Below, one piece after another: positions 42,388-52,077 of a stretch of DNA of 64,000 bases. A model generated the notes under the pieces. It saw only the letters and a program-made list of their open reading frames with translations. It ran no database searches and had not been told where the DNA came from. The stretch's first letter is position 1. Each line of letters opens with the position of its first letter. Source of the stretch: Exiguobacterium undae DSM 14481 (GTDB lineage: Bacteria > Bacillota > Bacilli > Exiguobacteriales > Exiguobacteriaceae); the NCBI RefSeq assembly GCF_000620805.1, contig NZ_KK211187.1, forward strand, positions 963,957 to 1,027,956, read 5' to 3'. Made by a program: the position numbers and the translations under genes.

Positions 42388-43130
42388 ATCAAAGAGCACA
42401 AGCAGACATGCGAACGATTCATTTCGAGACGGGTGTCAATAAACACGCAGAAGGATCCGTTCTGATTTCAGTCGGGGATACGCGTGTCTTATGTACAGCA
42501 ACGGTCGAAGAAAAAGTCCCGCCGTTTTTACGCGGGAAACGTCAAGGGTGGATCAATGCCGAATATGCGATGTTGCCACGCGCAACGGCGCAACGGACCG
42601 GTCGTGAGTCGGTCCGCGGGAAACAAACCGGACGGACGATGGAGATTCAGCGTTTGATCAGCCGGGCGTTACGTTCTGTCGTCAATCTTGAAAAATTAGG
42701 CGAACGGACGGTTTGGATTGACTGCGACGTGTTGCAGGCAGATGGCGGGACGCGAACAGCTGCAATCACGGGTGGTTTTTTAGCACTCGTCTTAGCGGTC
42801 GATGGACTGATTCAAAGCGGGAAGTTAACGGACACACCAATCAAAGAAGGCATCGCGGCAGTTTCGGTCGGTAAAGTCGGGACGGATTTGTTGCTTGACC
42901 TTTGTTATGAAGAAGACGCTGCAGCAGACGTCGATTTGAACCTTGTCATGACATCGTCCGGTAAAATTGTGGAACTTCAGGCAACGGGCGAAGAAGCGAC
43001 ATTTTCACGTCGCGAAATGCTCGATATGCTGGAACTTGGGGAAAAGGGTATTGAGGAACTGCTTCAGGCGGCTGAACAAGCATTAGGTGCTTCCTGGTGG
43101 TATGTCGGAGAAGAGGTGGAGCACCGATGA
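42378..43130 (+). CDS. rph: Ribonuclease PH
   Basis: RNase PH is a phosphate-dependent 3'-5' exoribonuclease that trims tRNA precursors. The 250-residue protein has the typical RNA-binding start [27 protein letters not shown] in two blocks, the [15 protein letters not shown] phosphate-site motif and [18 protein letters not shown]. Length agrees with B. subtilis (245). AGGAAG precedes the ATG within racE. It overlaps rdgB by four bases (ATGA). Confidence 0.96.
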   Translation: MRLDQRAQADMRTIHFETGVNKHAEGSVLISVGDTRVLCTATVEEKVPPFLRGKRQGWINAEYAMLPRATAQRTGRESVRGKQTGRTMEIQRLISRALRSVVNLEKLGERTVWIDCDVLQADGGTRTAAITGGFLALVLAVDGLIQSGKLTDTPIKEGIAAVSVGKVGTDLLLDLCYEEDAAADVDLNLVMTSSGKIVELQATGEEATFSRREMLDMLELGEKGIEELLQAAEQALGASWWYVGEEVEHR

Positions 43131-43723
43131 AAATTATCGTCGCGACCAGAAATGCTGGTAAAGTAAATGAATTCAAGGAGATGCTTGGACGACTCGGATA
43201 TGATGTCGAATCCTTGCTCGACTACGAAACGGCTCCGGAGACGGATGAGACCGGTTCGACGTTTGAAGAAAATGCCGAATTGAAATCAAGAGAAGCGGCA
43301 GCTTATTTTGGTCATGCCGTGCTGTCGGATGACTCCGGTCTTGAAGTAGATGCTTTGGACGGAGCGCCAGGTGTCTATTCCGCCCGATTTGCGGGTGAGG
43401 ACAAATCAGACGAAGCGAATAACACGTTGTTGCTGGAAAAACTGGCTGACGTACCAACAGAAAAACGGACTGCCCGTTTTGTCTGCGCCTTGTCTCTTGC
43501 GAAACCGTCCGGTGAAACATTAACCGTACGCGGAACGATGGAAGGGACGATCGGTTTTGAACGGAAGGGAACAAACGGCTTCGGTTACGATCCGTTGTTT
43601 ATCATCCCGTCCTTGAATCAGACGGCAGCCGAGTTGACGAAAAGTGAAAAAGCGTCCATCAGTCATCGAGGACAAGCATTACGAAAACTTGAATTGGCAT
43701 TGACTACTTTTTTAGGAGAGTGA
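43127..43723 (+). CDS. rdgB: XTP/dITP diphosphatase (RdgB/HAM1 family)
   Basis: This enzyme removes non-canonical purine nucleotides (ITP, XTP, dITP) from the pool. The 198-residue protein begins [19 protein letters not shown] and has [25 protein letters not shown] in two blocks, plus [14 protein letters not shown] and the C-terminal [10 protein letters not shown]. All are diagnostic of the family. The start at 43127 overlaps the rph stop in ATGA. It corresponds to B. subtilis ysnA. Confidence 0.95.
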   Translation: MKIIVATRNAGKVNEFKEMLGRLGYDVESLLDYETAPETDETGSTFEENAELKSREAAAYFGHAVLSDDSGLEVDALDGAPGVYSARFAGEDKSDEANNTLLLEKLADVPTEKRTARFVCALSLAKPSGETLTVRGTMEGTIGFERKGTNGFGYDPLFIIPSLNQTAAELTKSEKASISHRGQALRKLELALTTFLGE

Positions 43724-43729
43724 TCAGAG

Positions 43730-44236
43730 ATGAAAGCATTAATCGTAAGTGATAGCCACGGACTTGACCAAGAGTTGCTGACGATCTTTAATCGCCATCA
43801 AGATGTCGATATCGCGTTTCATTGCGGCGATTCACAGCTGACCGGAGATTCCGAATCGTTATATCCCTATCGTGTCGTCAAAGGGAACTGTGACTATGGA
43901 AATGATTTTTCAGACGAAGTGACGGAAGAACTGGGGGCGTTTCGGATCCTTTGTGTCCATGGTCATCGACAAGACGTTAAATACAGTCTTGATCAGTTGG
44001 TTCATCATGCGGATCAGAAAAAGGCCGCGGTTGTTTTATATGGTCATTCTCACGTCGCGAAGGCAGAACAGCGTGACGGGAAACTCTTTATTAATCCGGG
44101 ATCAATCCGGATGCCCCGTCATCGTCCGGAAAAGACGTATGCCGTCTTAACGTTAGAGGATGGGCAGTTCACAGTCGATTTTTATGATTTGACCGGTGAG
44201 ACGATCAATGCCTTACATCTTGACGGAACACTTTAA
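43730..44236 (+). CDS. ysnB: YfcE/MJ0936-type metallophosphoesterase (YsnB)
   Basis: This 168-residue calcineurin-like phosphodiesterase has metal-site motifs in order: SDSHG, FHCGDSQ, VVKGNCD, VHGHR and LYGHSHVAK. The substrate in vivo is unknown; relatives hydrolyse phosphodiesters. It lies six bases after rdgB with AGGAGAG before the ATG, as ysnB does in B. subtilis. No clear terminator separates it from the tRNA gene promoter downstream. Confidence 0.9.
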   Translation: MKALIVSDSHGLDQELLTIFNRHQDVDIAFHCGDSQLTGDSESLYPYRVVKGNCDYGNDFSDEVTEELGAFRILCVHGHRQDVKYSLDQLVHHADQKKAAVVLYGHSHVAKAEQRDGKLFINPGSIRMPRHRPEKTYAVLTLEDGQFTVDFYDLTGETINALHLDGTL

Positions 44237-44258
44237 AAAATAGTTTTTACTAATGTGA

Positions 44259-44287
44259 TTGACACGAAAGAATTGTTTTAGTATAGT
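44259..44287 (+). promoter_or_regulatory. Promoter of the tRNA-Arg gene
   Basis: TTGACA (44259-44264) and TATAGT (44282-44287) are spaced by 17 bp and end 16 bp before the tRNA. Confidence 0.75.
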
Positions 44288-44303
44288 TTATTCGTGTTGA
44301 CAC

Positions 44304-44377
<74 letters not shown>

Positions 44378-44390
44378 CTATAATTAAAAT

Positions 44391-44426
44391 AGAGACTTCC
44401 CTTATGAGGGGGGTCTCTTTTTTTTA
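44391..44426 (+). terminator. Terminator of the tRNA-Arg gene
   Basis: AGAGAC..CCCT and AGGG..GTCTCT pair around TATG and are followed by eight T residues. Confidence 0.88.
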
Positions 44427-44479
44427 TCTGCTTCATCGGGTATAATCAAGGTATCATGAACTTGAAAGGGATGATGAAG

Positions 44480-45004
44480 ATGATGAAACGAATGAGTGGA
44501 ATCCTGTTGCTGACAGTTGCTTTAGCTGGATGTAGCGAGGTTACGGATACAGTGGACAATGCGAAACAACAAGTGACAGATGTAAAAAATAGTGTTGATT
44601 ATGCAGGACAACTGCAAGATATCGCCCAAGACACATCAAAGGTGACATCTGAGCTTTCGACAAAGTTGGATCAGGCAGCTACCGAGGCCCGTGAATCGGC
44701 AAATCCGGAGCAGGCGCTCGATCAGCAGATCGAAAAACTTCAAAATGATGGAACCGTTCAACAGTTGAACGAAGAACTGAATCAAATCGACGAACGTCTC
44801 GCGAGTTTAGAGAGTCCGCCGGCAGAATTAAAAAATCTCAGTGAAAAACTCGAACAATATGTCAATCAATCTGAAGACATTACGCGTTTACTAGAAGCCG
44901 ATGTCTCGTTGGATACACTGAACAAAATGGGTATCGAGCAGGCAGGCCAGTTGCAAGAAGCAATCACAAACTGGACGTCTTTGCTTGATCCGTTCACAAA
45001 ATAA
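44480..45004 (+). CDS. Lipoprotein of the DUF6376 type
   Basis: This 174-residue exported lipoprotein has a basic N-terminus, a hydrophobic stretch and a lipobox VALAGC with the lipidated Cys near residue 17 of the chosen start. The mature part is strongly alpha-helical and coiled-coil-like, with many Q, E and D residues. The frame opens at 44456. I prefer 44480 because AAAGGG at 44465-44470 is then well spaced, but 44471-44483 contains four in-frame ATGs and the choice is uncertain. A TATAAT lies at 44441. The function is unknown. Family naming is from overall pattern and is tentative. Confidence 0.7.
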   Translation: MMKRMSGILLLTVALAGCSEVTDTVDNAKQQVTDVKNSVDYAGQLQDIAQDTSKVTSELSTKLDQAATEARESANPEQALDQQIEKLQNDGTVQQLNEELNQIDERLASLESPPAELKNLSEKLEQYVNQSEDITRLLEADVSLDTLNKMGIEQAGQLQEAITNWTSLLDPFTK

Positions 45005-45037
45005 GAACGTCAGACAGGAAAAAAAGGTGGAATGACC

Positions 45038-46048
45038 GTGGGACAGTCACGTTGGATGGAACAACCGTTAATCGATGAGCAAAAACGCCTTGCTGCGTTG
45101 AGTGAGGCAGAATTGAATGTTCGCTTAAACCAACTTCAAACCATGACGTCAGAAGATGATATCTTGTATCTTCTCTACACGATCCAAGAGGCTTTTTTAG
45201 CAAGGGAAGACGGAATCGAAGCCTACCTGGCCATCGTCGACCCTTTTCTTGGGTTGGACGGTGTCGAGCAGGTGCTTGCGATTTTCATGTATGAAAAGGG
45301 AGAACGATACGCATTCGACCTTGCCTTACGAACCGCATCCCCTTATTTGCCATACGGATTGGCACTAAAGTTAGAAGAAGTGGCCGCATCACGTTCACGC
45401 ACGGCGCGGAACGTTCAGCAGACCGATGATGCATCGTATCTACAATTGGAAGAAAAACCTGCAGTGACGCTTACAGAGCAGGACTGGATCACGCTCTACC
45501 GCTTCGGAACGCTGGAAGAGCAATTTCGTTTCTTGGCACAAACGGACTTACGGGTGCATCCTGGGTTGATGCACTATATCGTTCATGACTATTTGACAGG
45601 ACGGGACGTGAAACATCCAAGTGCTCTTGTCATGCAACGGTTGCTTCCTCAGCTGACGGAATCGGCGCATGTCTATCCAATCGAAGTGTCGATTCAGTCG
45701 CTTGGTGTTCATATGTCGTTTCATCGTCCGGAACAGCTTGAGTCATGTCTGACACAGCAGACCACCCAATTACAACGATTTGCCGATGCTGCGTTCGACT
45801 TGGAACGGATGGATCCGTTTAAGGCGCTTTTGCTCATGAACTGGTATCAAATCGTTTACTTAGAGGAGACGATGGAACAGGGTGAAGTGGTGGAAAAATG
45901 GCTCGGTGCCGTCGAAGAATTGGCGGATCTCGAATTTTTGTCTGAAGCTCCGCCGGAATCCTTAAGTCCACAGGCACAAAAGATTTACCGGGCTGTCCAT
46001 TTGGTGCTGCCGGAAGGAAAACTGTACGAACAAGCACTCCTTCAGTAA
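45038..46048 (+). CDS. ysoA: Uncharacterised protein YsoA
   Basis: This all-helical soluble protein of about 336 residues lies directly upstream of tig, as B. subtilis ysoA (339 residues) does. The middle and C-terminal regions consist of helix pairs that could be TPR-like (for example LEEQFRFLAQTDLRVHPGLMHYIVHDYL), but no motif is decisive. I chose GTG 45038, seven bases after AAGGTGG, over ATG 45032, which is only one base away. No enzymatic residues are apparent. Its role is unknown; orthology rests on length and synteny. Confidence 0.7.
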   Translation: MGQSRWMEQPLIDEQKRLAALSEAELNVRLNQLQTMTSEDDILYLLYTIQEAFLAREDGIEAYLAIVDPFLGLDGVEQVLAIFMYEKGERYAFDLALRTASPYLPYGLALKLEEVAASRSRTARNVQQTDDASYLQLEEKPAVTLTEQDWITLYRFGTLEEQFRFLAQTDLRVHPGLMHYIVHDYLTGRDVKHPSALVMQRLLPQLTESAHVYPIEVSIQSLGVHMSFHRPEQLESCLTQQTTQLQRFADAAFDLERMDPFKALLLMNWYQIVYLEETMEQGEVVEKWLGAVEELADLEFLSEAPPESLSPQAQKIYRAVHLVLPEGKLYEQALLQ

Positions 46049-46095
46049 TTGAAGGCGATTGCCTCGTTCAACAGTGGTAATCCTCAGAAAGACTG

Positions 46096-46104
46096 TGCTA
46101 TAAT
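46096..46104 (+). promoter_or_regulatory. Extended -10 promoter of tig
   Basis: TGCTATAAT (46096-46104) is a perfect extended -10 element 53 bp before the tig start; no strong -35 is present, which such promoters tolerate. Confidence 0.55.
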
Positions 46105-46157
46105 GTGACTTGTTGTACACACATGTACGCTAATTGACATTTTTGGAGGGACTCAGC

Positions 46158-47450
46158 ATGACTGCAAAATGGGAAAAACAATCAGGTAGCCTCGGCGTCC
46201 TCACGTATGAAGCGCCTGCTGAAGCATTTGATAAAGCGGTAGACCAAGCGTTCAAGAAAGTCGTTAAGACATTGAACACACCAGGTTTCCGTAAAGGAAA
46301 AATGCCACGCACAATGTTTAACAAAATGTATGGTGAAGAAGCACTTTACCAAGATGCTCTTGATATCTTGTATCAAGACACAATCGAAGGTGCTGTCGTC
46401 GAATCAGGAATCGAGCCAATCGCGCTTGATAACATCGACGTCGAAACACTCGAAAAAGGAAAACCGGTTGAGTTCAAAATCACATTCGTGATCGAACCAG
46501 ATGCTACACTCGGTGAGTACAAAGGTCTTGAGTACACAGCAGTCGAAACAGACGTTACAGACGAAGATGTCGATGCTGAACTCAAAACAATGCAAGAGCG
46601 TGGCGCAGAGCTCGTCGTTAAAGAAGACGGCGTCATCGAAAATGGCGATACAGTCGTATTCGACTTCGCAGGTTTCGATGGGGAAAACCAATTCGACGGC
46701 GGTACTGCAGAAAACTATTCACTCGTAATCGGTTCTGGCAACTTCATCCCAGGATTTGAAGAGCAAATGGTTGGTCTGAAAACAGGCGAACAAAAAGACA
46801 TCGACGTAACATTCCCAGAAGAGTACCATGAAGCATCACTCGCCGGAAAACCAGTCGTGTTTAAAGTAACAATCCACGAAGTCAAAGCTCAGGAACTTCC
46901 TGAATTGACGGATGAGTTTGCTAAAGAAATGGACGAAGAAGTTTCTTCTCTTGACGAGTTGAAAACAAAAATTCGTACACGTCTTGAAAACACACGTAAA
47001 CAAGAAGCGGATGCTTCGATGCGTGATGAGTTGGTTGAAGCAGCGACTAAAAACGCAACAGTTGATCTTCCAGCAGTTATGGTTGAAAACGAAGTTGAGC
47101 GCATGGTCCAAGAATTCACACAACGTATTCAGTCACAAGGAATTGACCTTAACATGTACTTCCAGTTAACTGGAACAACTGAAGAGGCAATGCGTGCTGA
47201 AATGAAAGAACAAGCAGAAGAGCGTGTCAAAGCGCGTCTCGTTCTTAAACAAATCGTTGCAGACGAAAAAATCGAAGTAACAGAAGAAGAAGCGCAAGCT
47301 GAACTTCAATCGATGTCTGAACTCTACAACATTCCTGCTGATCAACTCGAAACGATGCTTGCTCCACAAGGCGGACTTGATACACTTAAAGGTGATCTTC
47401 AGTTCCGTAAAGCAATCGATGTTCTCGTTGACAACGCAAAAGCGAAATAA
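46158..47450 (+). CDS. tig: Trigger factor
   Basis: Trigger factor is the ribosome-bound chaperone and peptidyl-prolyl isomerase. The product is 430 residues from the ATG at 46158, after TTGGAGGG. The N-terminal ribosome-binding domain contains the signature GFRKGKMPR (L23-docking loop, near residues 44-52). An FKBP-type PPIase domain follows at about 155-240 (GDTVVFDFAGF, GSGNFIPGFEEQMVG, FPEEY), then a long helical substrate-cradle domain. The frame upstream to 46134 is not used. The gene has strong codon bias of a highly expressed protein and a strong terminator. Confidence 0.97.
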   Translation: MTAKWEKQSGSLGVLTYEAPAEAFDKAVDQAFKKVVKTLNTPGFRKGKMPRTMFNKMYGEEALYQDALDILYQDTIEGAVVESGIEPIALDNIDVETLEKGKPVEFKITFVIEPDATLGEYKGLEYTAVETDVTDEDVDAELKTMQERGAELVVKEDGVIENGDTVVFDFAGFDGENQFDGGTAENYSLVIGSGNFIPGFEEQMVGLKTGEQKDIDVTFPEEYHEASLAGKPVVFKVTIHEVKAQELPELTDEFAKEMDEEVSSLDELKTKIRTRLENTRKQEADASMRDELVEAATKNATVDLPAVMVENEVERMVQEFTQRIQSQGIDLNMYFQLTGTTEEAMRAEMKEQAEERVKARLVLKQIVADEKIEVTEEEAQAELQSMSELYNIPADQLETMLAPQGGLDTLKGDLQFRKAIDVLVDNAKAK

Positions 47451-47467
47451 TCAACACAACCGAACAG

Positions 47468-47510
47468 TCGACTTCAAGACCAATTTCTGGTCTTGAAGTC
47501 GATTTTTTTG
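47468..47510 (+). terminator. Terminator of tig
   Basis: TCGACTTCAAGACCA and TGGTCTTGAAGTCGA form a 15-bp perfect stem followed by seven T residues. Confidence 0.93.
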
Positions 47511-47516
47511 TACGAT

Positions 47517-47546
47517 AGGTCAAACAAGGACAAACTAAATTATAAT
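47517..47546 (+). promoter_or_regulatory. CtsR-like operator overlapping a possible clpX promoter
   Basis: AGGTCAAA-CAA-GGACAAA (47517-47534) matches the CtsR heptad repeat GGTCAAANANGGTCAAA with one mismatch. TATAAT follows at 47541-47546, placing the operator over the -35 position. This would give a heat-shock-repressed promoter for clpX in addition to the promoter at 47581-47610. Confidence 0.5.
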
Positions 47547-47580
47547 TTTCAAATCAAACTGTAAATCGCTCATCCAAGAT

Positions 47581-47610
47581 TTGAAAGAGTTTCCTTGTTC
47601 ATGCTACAAT
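47581..47610 (+). promoter_or_regulatory. Proximal promoter of clpX
   Basis: TTGAAA (47581-47586) and TACAAT (47605-47610, preceded by TGC) are spaced by 18 bp and lie 72 bp upstream of clpX. Confidence 0.55.
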
Positions 47611-47682
47611 CATTAATAGTAAAACGTGAGAATAGATGCGAAACGGATCTATACAACTTCCACGTTAAAGGGGTGGACCTTT

Positions 47683-48948
47683 ATGTTTAAATTTAACGAA
47701 GAAAAAGGTCAGCTGAAATGTTCTTTCTGCGGAAAGACACAAGAACAAGTGCGCAAACTTGTTGCTGGACCTGGCGTTTACATTTGCGATGAATGTATTG
47801 AACTCTGCAACGAAATCGTTGAAGAAGAGCTTGGTACAGAAGAAGAAGTCGAATTGAAAAACGTGCCGAAACCGCATGAAATCCGCTCGACATTAAATGA
47901 CTACGTCATCGGGCAGGAAAAAGCGAAAAAATCGTTGTCTGTCGCGATGTACAATCATTATAAACGGATCAATGCAGGTGGGCGTGCGGATGATGTTGAG
48001 TTGTCTAAATCAAACATCGTCATGATCGGACCAACTGGTAGTGGTAAAACACTTCTTGCACAAACGATGGCTCGTATTCTGAATGTTCCGTTCGCAATCG
48101 CGGATGCAACAAGTTTGACAGAAGCTGGTTATGTTGGGGAAGATGTTGAAAATATTCTCTTGAAACTGATTCAGGCTGCTGACTACGATGTAGAAAAAGC
48201 AGAAAAAGGTATTATCTATATCGATGAGATCGATAAAATCGCCCGTAAATCTGAGAACCCATCCATCACGCGTGATGTGTCTGGGGAAGGGGTACAACAA
48301 GCCCTTCTGAAAATCTTAGAAGGTACTGTGGCAAGCGTCCCACCACAAGGCGGACGTAAGCACCCGCATCAAGAATTCATCCAAATCGATACGACGAACA
48401 TCCTGTTCATCGTCGGTGGTGCGTTTGACGGAATCGATCAATCAATCAAACGTCGTTTGGGTAAAAAGGTCATCGGATTCGGAAACGATTCAGAGAACCG
48501 CAACTTGACGCAAAAAGAAATCCTTGCGGCTGCATTGCCGGAAGATTTGCAGAAATTCGGATTGATTCCGGAATTCATCGGACGTTTGCCTGTCATGGCG
48601 ACACTTGAGCCGCTTGACGAGGAAGCACTCGTTCAGATCTTGACAAAGCCGAAAAATGCACTCGTCAAACAATACAAAAAAATGCTTCAACTGGATGAGG
48701 TCGAACTCGACTTCACAGAAGATGCACTCGTTGAAATCGCGAAGCTTGCGATTGAACGAAAAACAGGAGCACGTGGTCTTCGTTCAATCATTGAAGAAAC
48801 GATGCTTGATATCATGTTCGAAATACCATCACGTGAAGATATCGCTAAAGTCATCATCACAGCTGAAACGTTGACTGGGAAACGTGGTCCAACGCTTGAG
48901 TTGAAAGATGGTACAATTGAACAAGGTAAAGAAAAAGAAACGGCGTAA
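47683..48948 (+). CDS. clpX: ATP-dependent protease ATPase subunit ClpX
   Basis: ClpX unfolds substrates and feeds them to ClpP. The product is 421 residues from the ATG at 47683. An N-terminal C4 zinc domain (Cys13, Cys16, Cys35, Cys38) precedes the AAA+ module. That module has Walker A GPTGSGKT, pore loop GYVGED, Walker [11 protein letters not shown], the IGF loop for ClpP docking (KVIGFGND) and the C-terminal sensor-2 region GARGLRS. Codons upstream of 47683 in the same frame belong to the leader; GGGGTGG precedes the start. Gene order tig-clpX-lon is conserved. A CtsR-like site upstream suggests heat-shock control. Confidence 0.97.
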   Translation: MFKFNEEKGQLKCSFCGKTQEQVRKLVAGPGVYICDECIELCNEIVEEELGTEEEVELKNVPKPHEIRSTLNDYVIGQEKAKKSLSVAMYNHYKRINAGGRADDVELSKSNIVMIGPTGSGKTLLAQTMARILNVPFAIADATSLTEAGYVGEDVENILLKLIQAADYDVEKAEKGIIYIDEIDKIARKSENPSITRDVSGEGVQQALLKILEGTVASVPPQGGRKHPHQEFIQIDTTNILFIVGGAFDGIDQSIKRRLGKKVIGFGNDSENRNLTQKEILAAALPEDLQKFGLIPEFIGRLPVMATLEPLDEEALVQILTKPKNALVKQYKKMLQLDEVELDFTEDALVEIAKLAIERKTGARGLRSIIEETMLDIMFEIPSREDIAKVIITAETLTGKRGPTLELKDGTIEQGKEKETA

Positions 48949-48962
48949 CACCGTGACAAATC

Positions 48963-49001
48963 GGCTCGGAGGCTACTTGTACGCCTTTCCGAGTCTTTTT
49001 G
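48963..49001 (+). terminator. Hairpin between clpX and lon
   Basis: GGCTCGGAGGC and GCCTTTCCGAGTC form an imperfect stem followed by five T residues, 18 bp before the lon start; partial read-through is likely. Confidence 0.7.
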
Positions 49002-49019
49002 TTTAGGAGGAGATTTTTG

Positions 49020-51329
49020 ATGAAGACAAAACAATATCCATTATTGCCACTTCGTGGCGTCGTCGCTTACCCCTTAATCGGACTGACGATTGATGTCGGG
49101 CGTCCTGTCTCACTAAAAGCGTTACTTGCGTCGAAAGAACACGAAATTGATTTGGTCGTCGTAACGCAACGTGATCCGGAAGCAGAACCATCGGTGGACG
49201 GATTGCATACGATCGGAACACTCGTTCAAATTGCGAAGATGAGTGAACTCGGGAATGATACAGTCCGAGTGCGCGTCATCGGGAAAGAACGTGTCCGGAT
49301 TGATCACGTGACAGAAACAGACGAAGGATATCAGGCGAAAATCGAACCGATTGAAAAAGCGGATATCAAAGGGGCGAAACAAGAAGCGCTCGTTCGTCTG
49401 ATTAAAGAGCAGTTTGGTCAGTTGGTGTCGCGGATCAAAGGAATCGGAACGGATGAGCGACGTCGTTTTGAAACGTATGAACGTCTGGATTCGTTGACAG
49501 ATTATATCGCTTCTAAATTACCGATTGACATTGCGAAAAAACAGGACTTCCTGGAAGAAAATGATCCGGTCGAACGTGGCGTCATGTTACTTGATGTGAT
49601 GAAGCATGAGTACGAGGTCGTTGAATTGGAACGGGAAATGCGGGAACGGACGAAAAAAACGATCGAACAATCGCAGCGGGAATATTATCTTCGGGAACAA
49701 CTGAAGACGATTCAGCAAGAGCTCGGCGGAGAAGCAGTTTCGGCCGAGAGTGACGCCGTGAAGTATAAAGAAAAACTGGCGTTGCTTGATTTGTCGGAAA
49801 CAGCAGTCATCAACATTGAAAAAGAAATCAACCGACTAGCGGTTGTTCCGGCAACAAGTCCCGAGCATGGTGTCATTCGAAACTATCTTGAGTGGTTCTT
49901 CTCTCTTCCTTGGAACGAGGCGACGGACGATTTCTTGAATGTCGAAGCGGCGTCAGAGCAATTGGATGAAGATCATTATGGTCTCGAGAAGGTCAAAGAA
50001 CGGATTTTGGAATACTTGGCGGTGCGTCAGCTGACGGATTCGCTTCGAGGACCGATTTTATGTTTGGCCGGTCCTCCAGGGGTCGGGAAAACATCACTCG
50101 CTCGGTCGATCGCAACGGCACTGGAACGGAAATTTGTTCGTGTTTCGCTTGGTGGAGTACGGGATGAGGCGGAAATCCGCGGACATCGCCGGACATATAT
50201 CGGTGCGATGCCCGGACGCATCATTCGTGGCTTGAAACAAGCCGGAACGAACAATCCGGTCTTCCTGCTCGATGAGATCGATAAGATGGCGAACGATTTC
50301 CGGGGAGATCCGTCTTCTGCGATGCTTGAAGTTCTTGATCCGGAACAAAACAACAGTTTTTCCGATCATTATATCGAAGAGCCGTTTGATTTATCGAATG
50401 TCTTGTTCATCGCGACAGCCAATGATGTCTCGAACATCCCCGGTCCGTTACTCGACCGGATGGAATTGATTCAAATCGGCGGTTATACGGAACAGGAAAA
50501 AACAGAAATCGCCATTCGTCACTTGTTCTCGAAACAATTAAAAGAACATGGACTGAAGAAAAGTCAGTTGACGGTCAAACCGGATGCTTTGGAAGAAGTG
50601 GTCCGTCGCTATACGCGGGAAGCCGGTGTCCGGAGTTTGGAACGTGTCATCGGAGCACTTTGCCGGAAAGCCGCCAAACAAATTGCGATGGGTGAAAAGA
50701 AACGCGTCACGGTCACGAAGCGGAACCTGTCCGACTTCTTAGGGAAACCGATTTACCGTTATGGTCAAAGTGAACTTGAAGATACGATTGGCGCGGTGAC
50801 CGGTTTAGCGTATACTGCATTTGGGGGAGATACACTGACGATCGAAGTCAGCCTTGCTCCAGGTAAAGGAAAATTACAGCTGACGGGTAAACTTGGGGAT
50901 GTTATGCAGGAGTCGGCGCAGACGGCATACAGTTTCGTTCGTGCCAACGCCGAGGAATTCAAGATTGATCCACATTTTTATGAATCGCAAGACATTCACA
51001 TTCACGTTCCGGAAGGTGCCGTTCCAAAAGACGGACCTTCGGCGGGGATTACAATTGCGACAGCACTGATTTCAGCGTTGACGAAACGTCCGGTGCGACG
51101 AGACGTCGGCATGACCGGTGAGATCACATTACGTGGTCGCGTCTTGCCGATCGGTGGACTGAAAGAGAAGTCGCTTGCTGCCCACCGTGCAGGATTGACG
51201 ACGATTTTGATGCCGCAAGACAACACCCGGGATATCGATGACATCCCGGAAACGGTCCGGGACGGGATTCGATTCATTCCAGTCGCAACGATGGATCAAG
51301 TGCTCGAACATGCATTAAAAGGAGAGTAA
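49020..51329 (+). CDS. lon: ATP-dependent protease Lon
   Basis: Lon degrades damaged and regulatory proteins. The product is 769 residues from the ATG at 49020, after TAGGAGGAG. It has a LON substrate-binding domain (about 1-200, [10 protein letters not shown]) and a helical linker with [16 protein letters not shown]. The AAA+ domain has Walker A GPPGVGKT and Walker [10 protein letters not shown]. The C-terminal serine protease domain has the catalytic dyad Ser674 (PKDGPSAG) and Lys717. It corresponds to B. subtilis LonA (774). The lonB gene that lies between clpX and lonA in B. subtilis is absent. The stop is one base from the ysxC start. Confidence 0.97.
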   Translation: MKTKQYPLLPLRGVVAYPLIGLTIDVGRPVSLKALLASKEHEIDLVVVTQRDPEAEPSVDGLHTIGTLVQIAKMSELGNDTVRVRVIGKERVRIDHVTETDEGYQAKIEPIEKADIKGAKQEALVRLIKEQFGQLVSRIKGIGTDERRRFETYERLDSLTDYIASKLPIDIAKKQDFLEENDPVERGVMLLDVMKHEYEVVELEREMRERTKKTIEQSQREYYLREQLKTIQQELGGEAVSAESDAVKYKEKLALLDLSETAVINIEKEINRLAVVPATSPEHGVIRNYLEWFFSLPWNEATDDFLNVEAASEQLDEDHYGLEKVKERILEYLAVRQLTDSLRGPILCLAGPPGVGKTSLARSIATALERKFVRVSLGGVRDEAEIRGHRRTYIGAMPGRIIRGLKQAGTNNPVFLLDEIDKMANDFRGDPSSAMLEVLDPEQNNSFSDHYIEEPFDLSNVLFIATANDVSNIPGPLLDRMELIQIGGYTEQEKTEIAIRHLFSKQLKEHGLKKSQLTVKPDALEEVVRRYTREAGVRSLERVIGALCRKAAKQIAMGEKKRVTVTKRNLSDFLGKPIYRYGQSELEDTIGAVTGLAYTAFGGDTLTIEVSLAPGKGKLQLTGKLGDVMQESAQTAYSFVRANAEEFKIDPHFYESQDIHIHVPEGAVPKDGPSAGITIATALISALTKRPVRRDVGMTGEITLRGRVLPIGGLKEKSLAAHRAGLTTILMPQDNTRDIDDIPETVRDGIRFIPVATMDQVLEHALKGE

Positions 51330-51330
51330 C

Positions 51331-51912
51331 ATGAAAATTTATAAGGCAGATTTTATTACGAGTGGTGTCAATCCGGAGCATTATCCGGAACCACTCCTTC
51401 CAGAAGTAGCGTTAGCGGGTCGCTCAAACGTTGGGAAATCTTCATTTATCAACAAGCTTGTCCAACGAAAAGCCCTTGCGCGGACTTCTTCGAAGCCGGG
51501 GAAAACGCAGACATTGAATTTCTTTAACATCAATGATGAAGTCATGTTCGTCGACGTTCCCGGTTATGGTTATGCGAAAGTTTCAAAAACAGAACGAGAA
51601 GCTTGGGGTAAGATGATGGAGAAGTATTTCACGACACGTGAAATCTTAAAAGGCGTCGTCTTACTCGTTGATATCCGTCATGAGCCTTCGGCGGATGACG
51701 TCATCATGTATGACTTCTTGAAATACTATGATTTATCAGTTATCGTCGTGGCGACGAAACTTGATAAAATCAAACGCGGACAACGTGACAAACAGATCGC
51801 AGCCATTAAACGCAAATTGCAGTTTGATGGTCAAGATACATTCATCCCGTTCTCATCAGAAACCGGTGAAGGTGTCGATGCGGCATGGGAAGCAATTTAC
51901 CGTCACTTGTGA
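51331..51912 (+). CDS. ysxC: Ribosome-biogenesis GTPase YsxC/EngB
   Basis: YsxC is an essential GTPase in 50S assembly. The 193-residue protein shows G1 GRSNVGKS, G3 [10 protein letters not shown]4 TKLD and the family-specific [11 protein letters not shown] switch-I region. The ATG follows the lon stop by one base, with AAAGGAGAG just upstream, so it is translationally coupled to lon as in B. subtilis. A terminator follows, after which the accessory polysaccharide cluster interrupts the usual adjacency to hemA. Confidence 0.95.
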   Translation: MKIYKADFITSGVNPEHYPEPLLPEVALAGRSNVGKSSFINKLVQRKALARTSSKPGKTQTLNFFNINDEVMFVDVPGYGYAKVSKTEREAWGKMMEKYFTTREILKGVVLLVDIRHEPSADDVIMYDFLKYYDLSVIVVATKLDKIKRGQRDKQIAAIKRKLQFDGQDTFIPFSSETGEGVDAAWEAIYRHL

Positions 51913-51920
51913 TTATACGT

Positions 51921-51960
51921 AAAAGAAACCTGTCTCCTTGTGGAGCAGGTTTCTTTTTTT
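51921..51960 (+). terminator. Terminator of lon-ysxC
   Basis: AAAGAAACCTGTCTCC and GGAGCAGGTTTCTTT pair with one mismatch around TTGT, followed by a T run. Confidence 0.9.
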
Positions 51961-52008
51961 ATCCAGTATATTCCTTTCAGAAAAAACGGGTTCCATTATA
52001 TGCGACAG

Positions 52009-52027
52009 CTTGAATTCAAGTTACAAT
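52009..52027 (+). promoter_or_regulatory. Palindrome and -10 upstream of the polysaccharide cluster
   Basis: CTTGAATTCAAG (52009-52020) is a perfect 12-bp palindrome immediately before TACAAT (52022-52027), 51 bp from the first gene. The palindrome sits where a repressor would block the -10; no clear -35 is present. Confidence 0.4.
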
Positions 52028-52077
52028 AGAAAAAACTAATTGCCTAAATTAATCGCCTTACGAAGGGTTGTGTAAAA

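Noticed and set aside
44237-44258. Terminator after ysnB
   Set aside because: Only a short A/T stretch without a stable stem is present.
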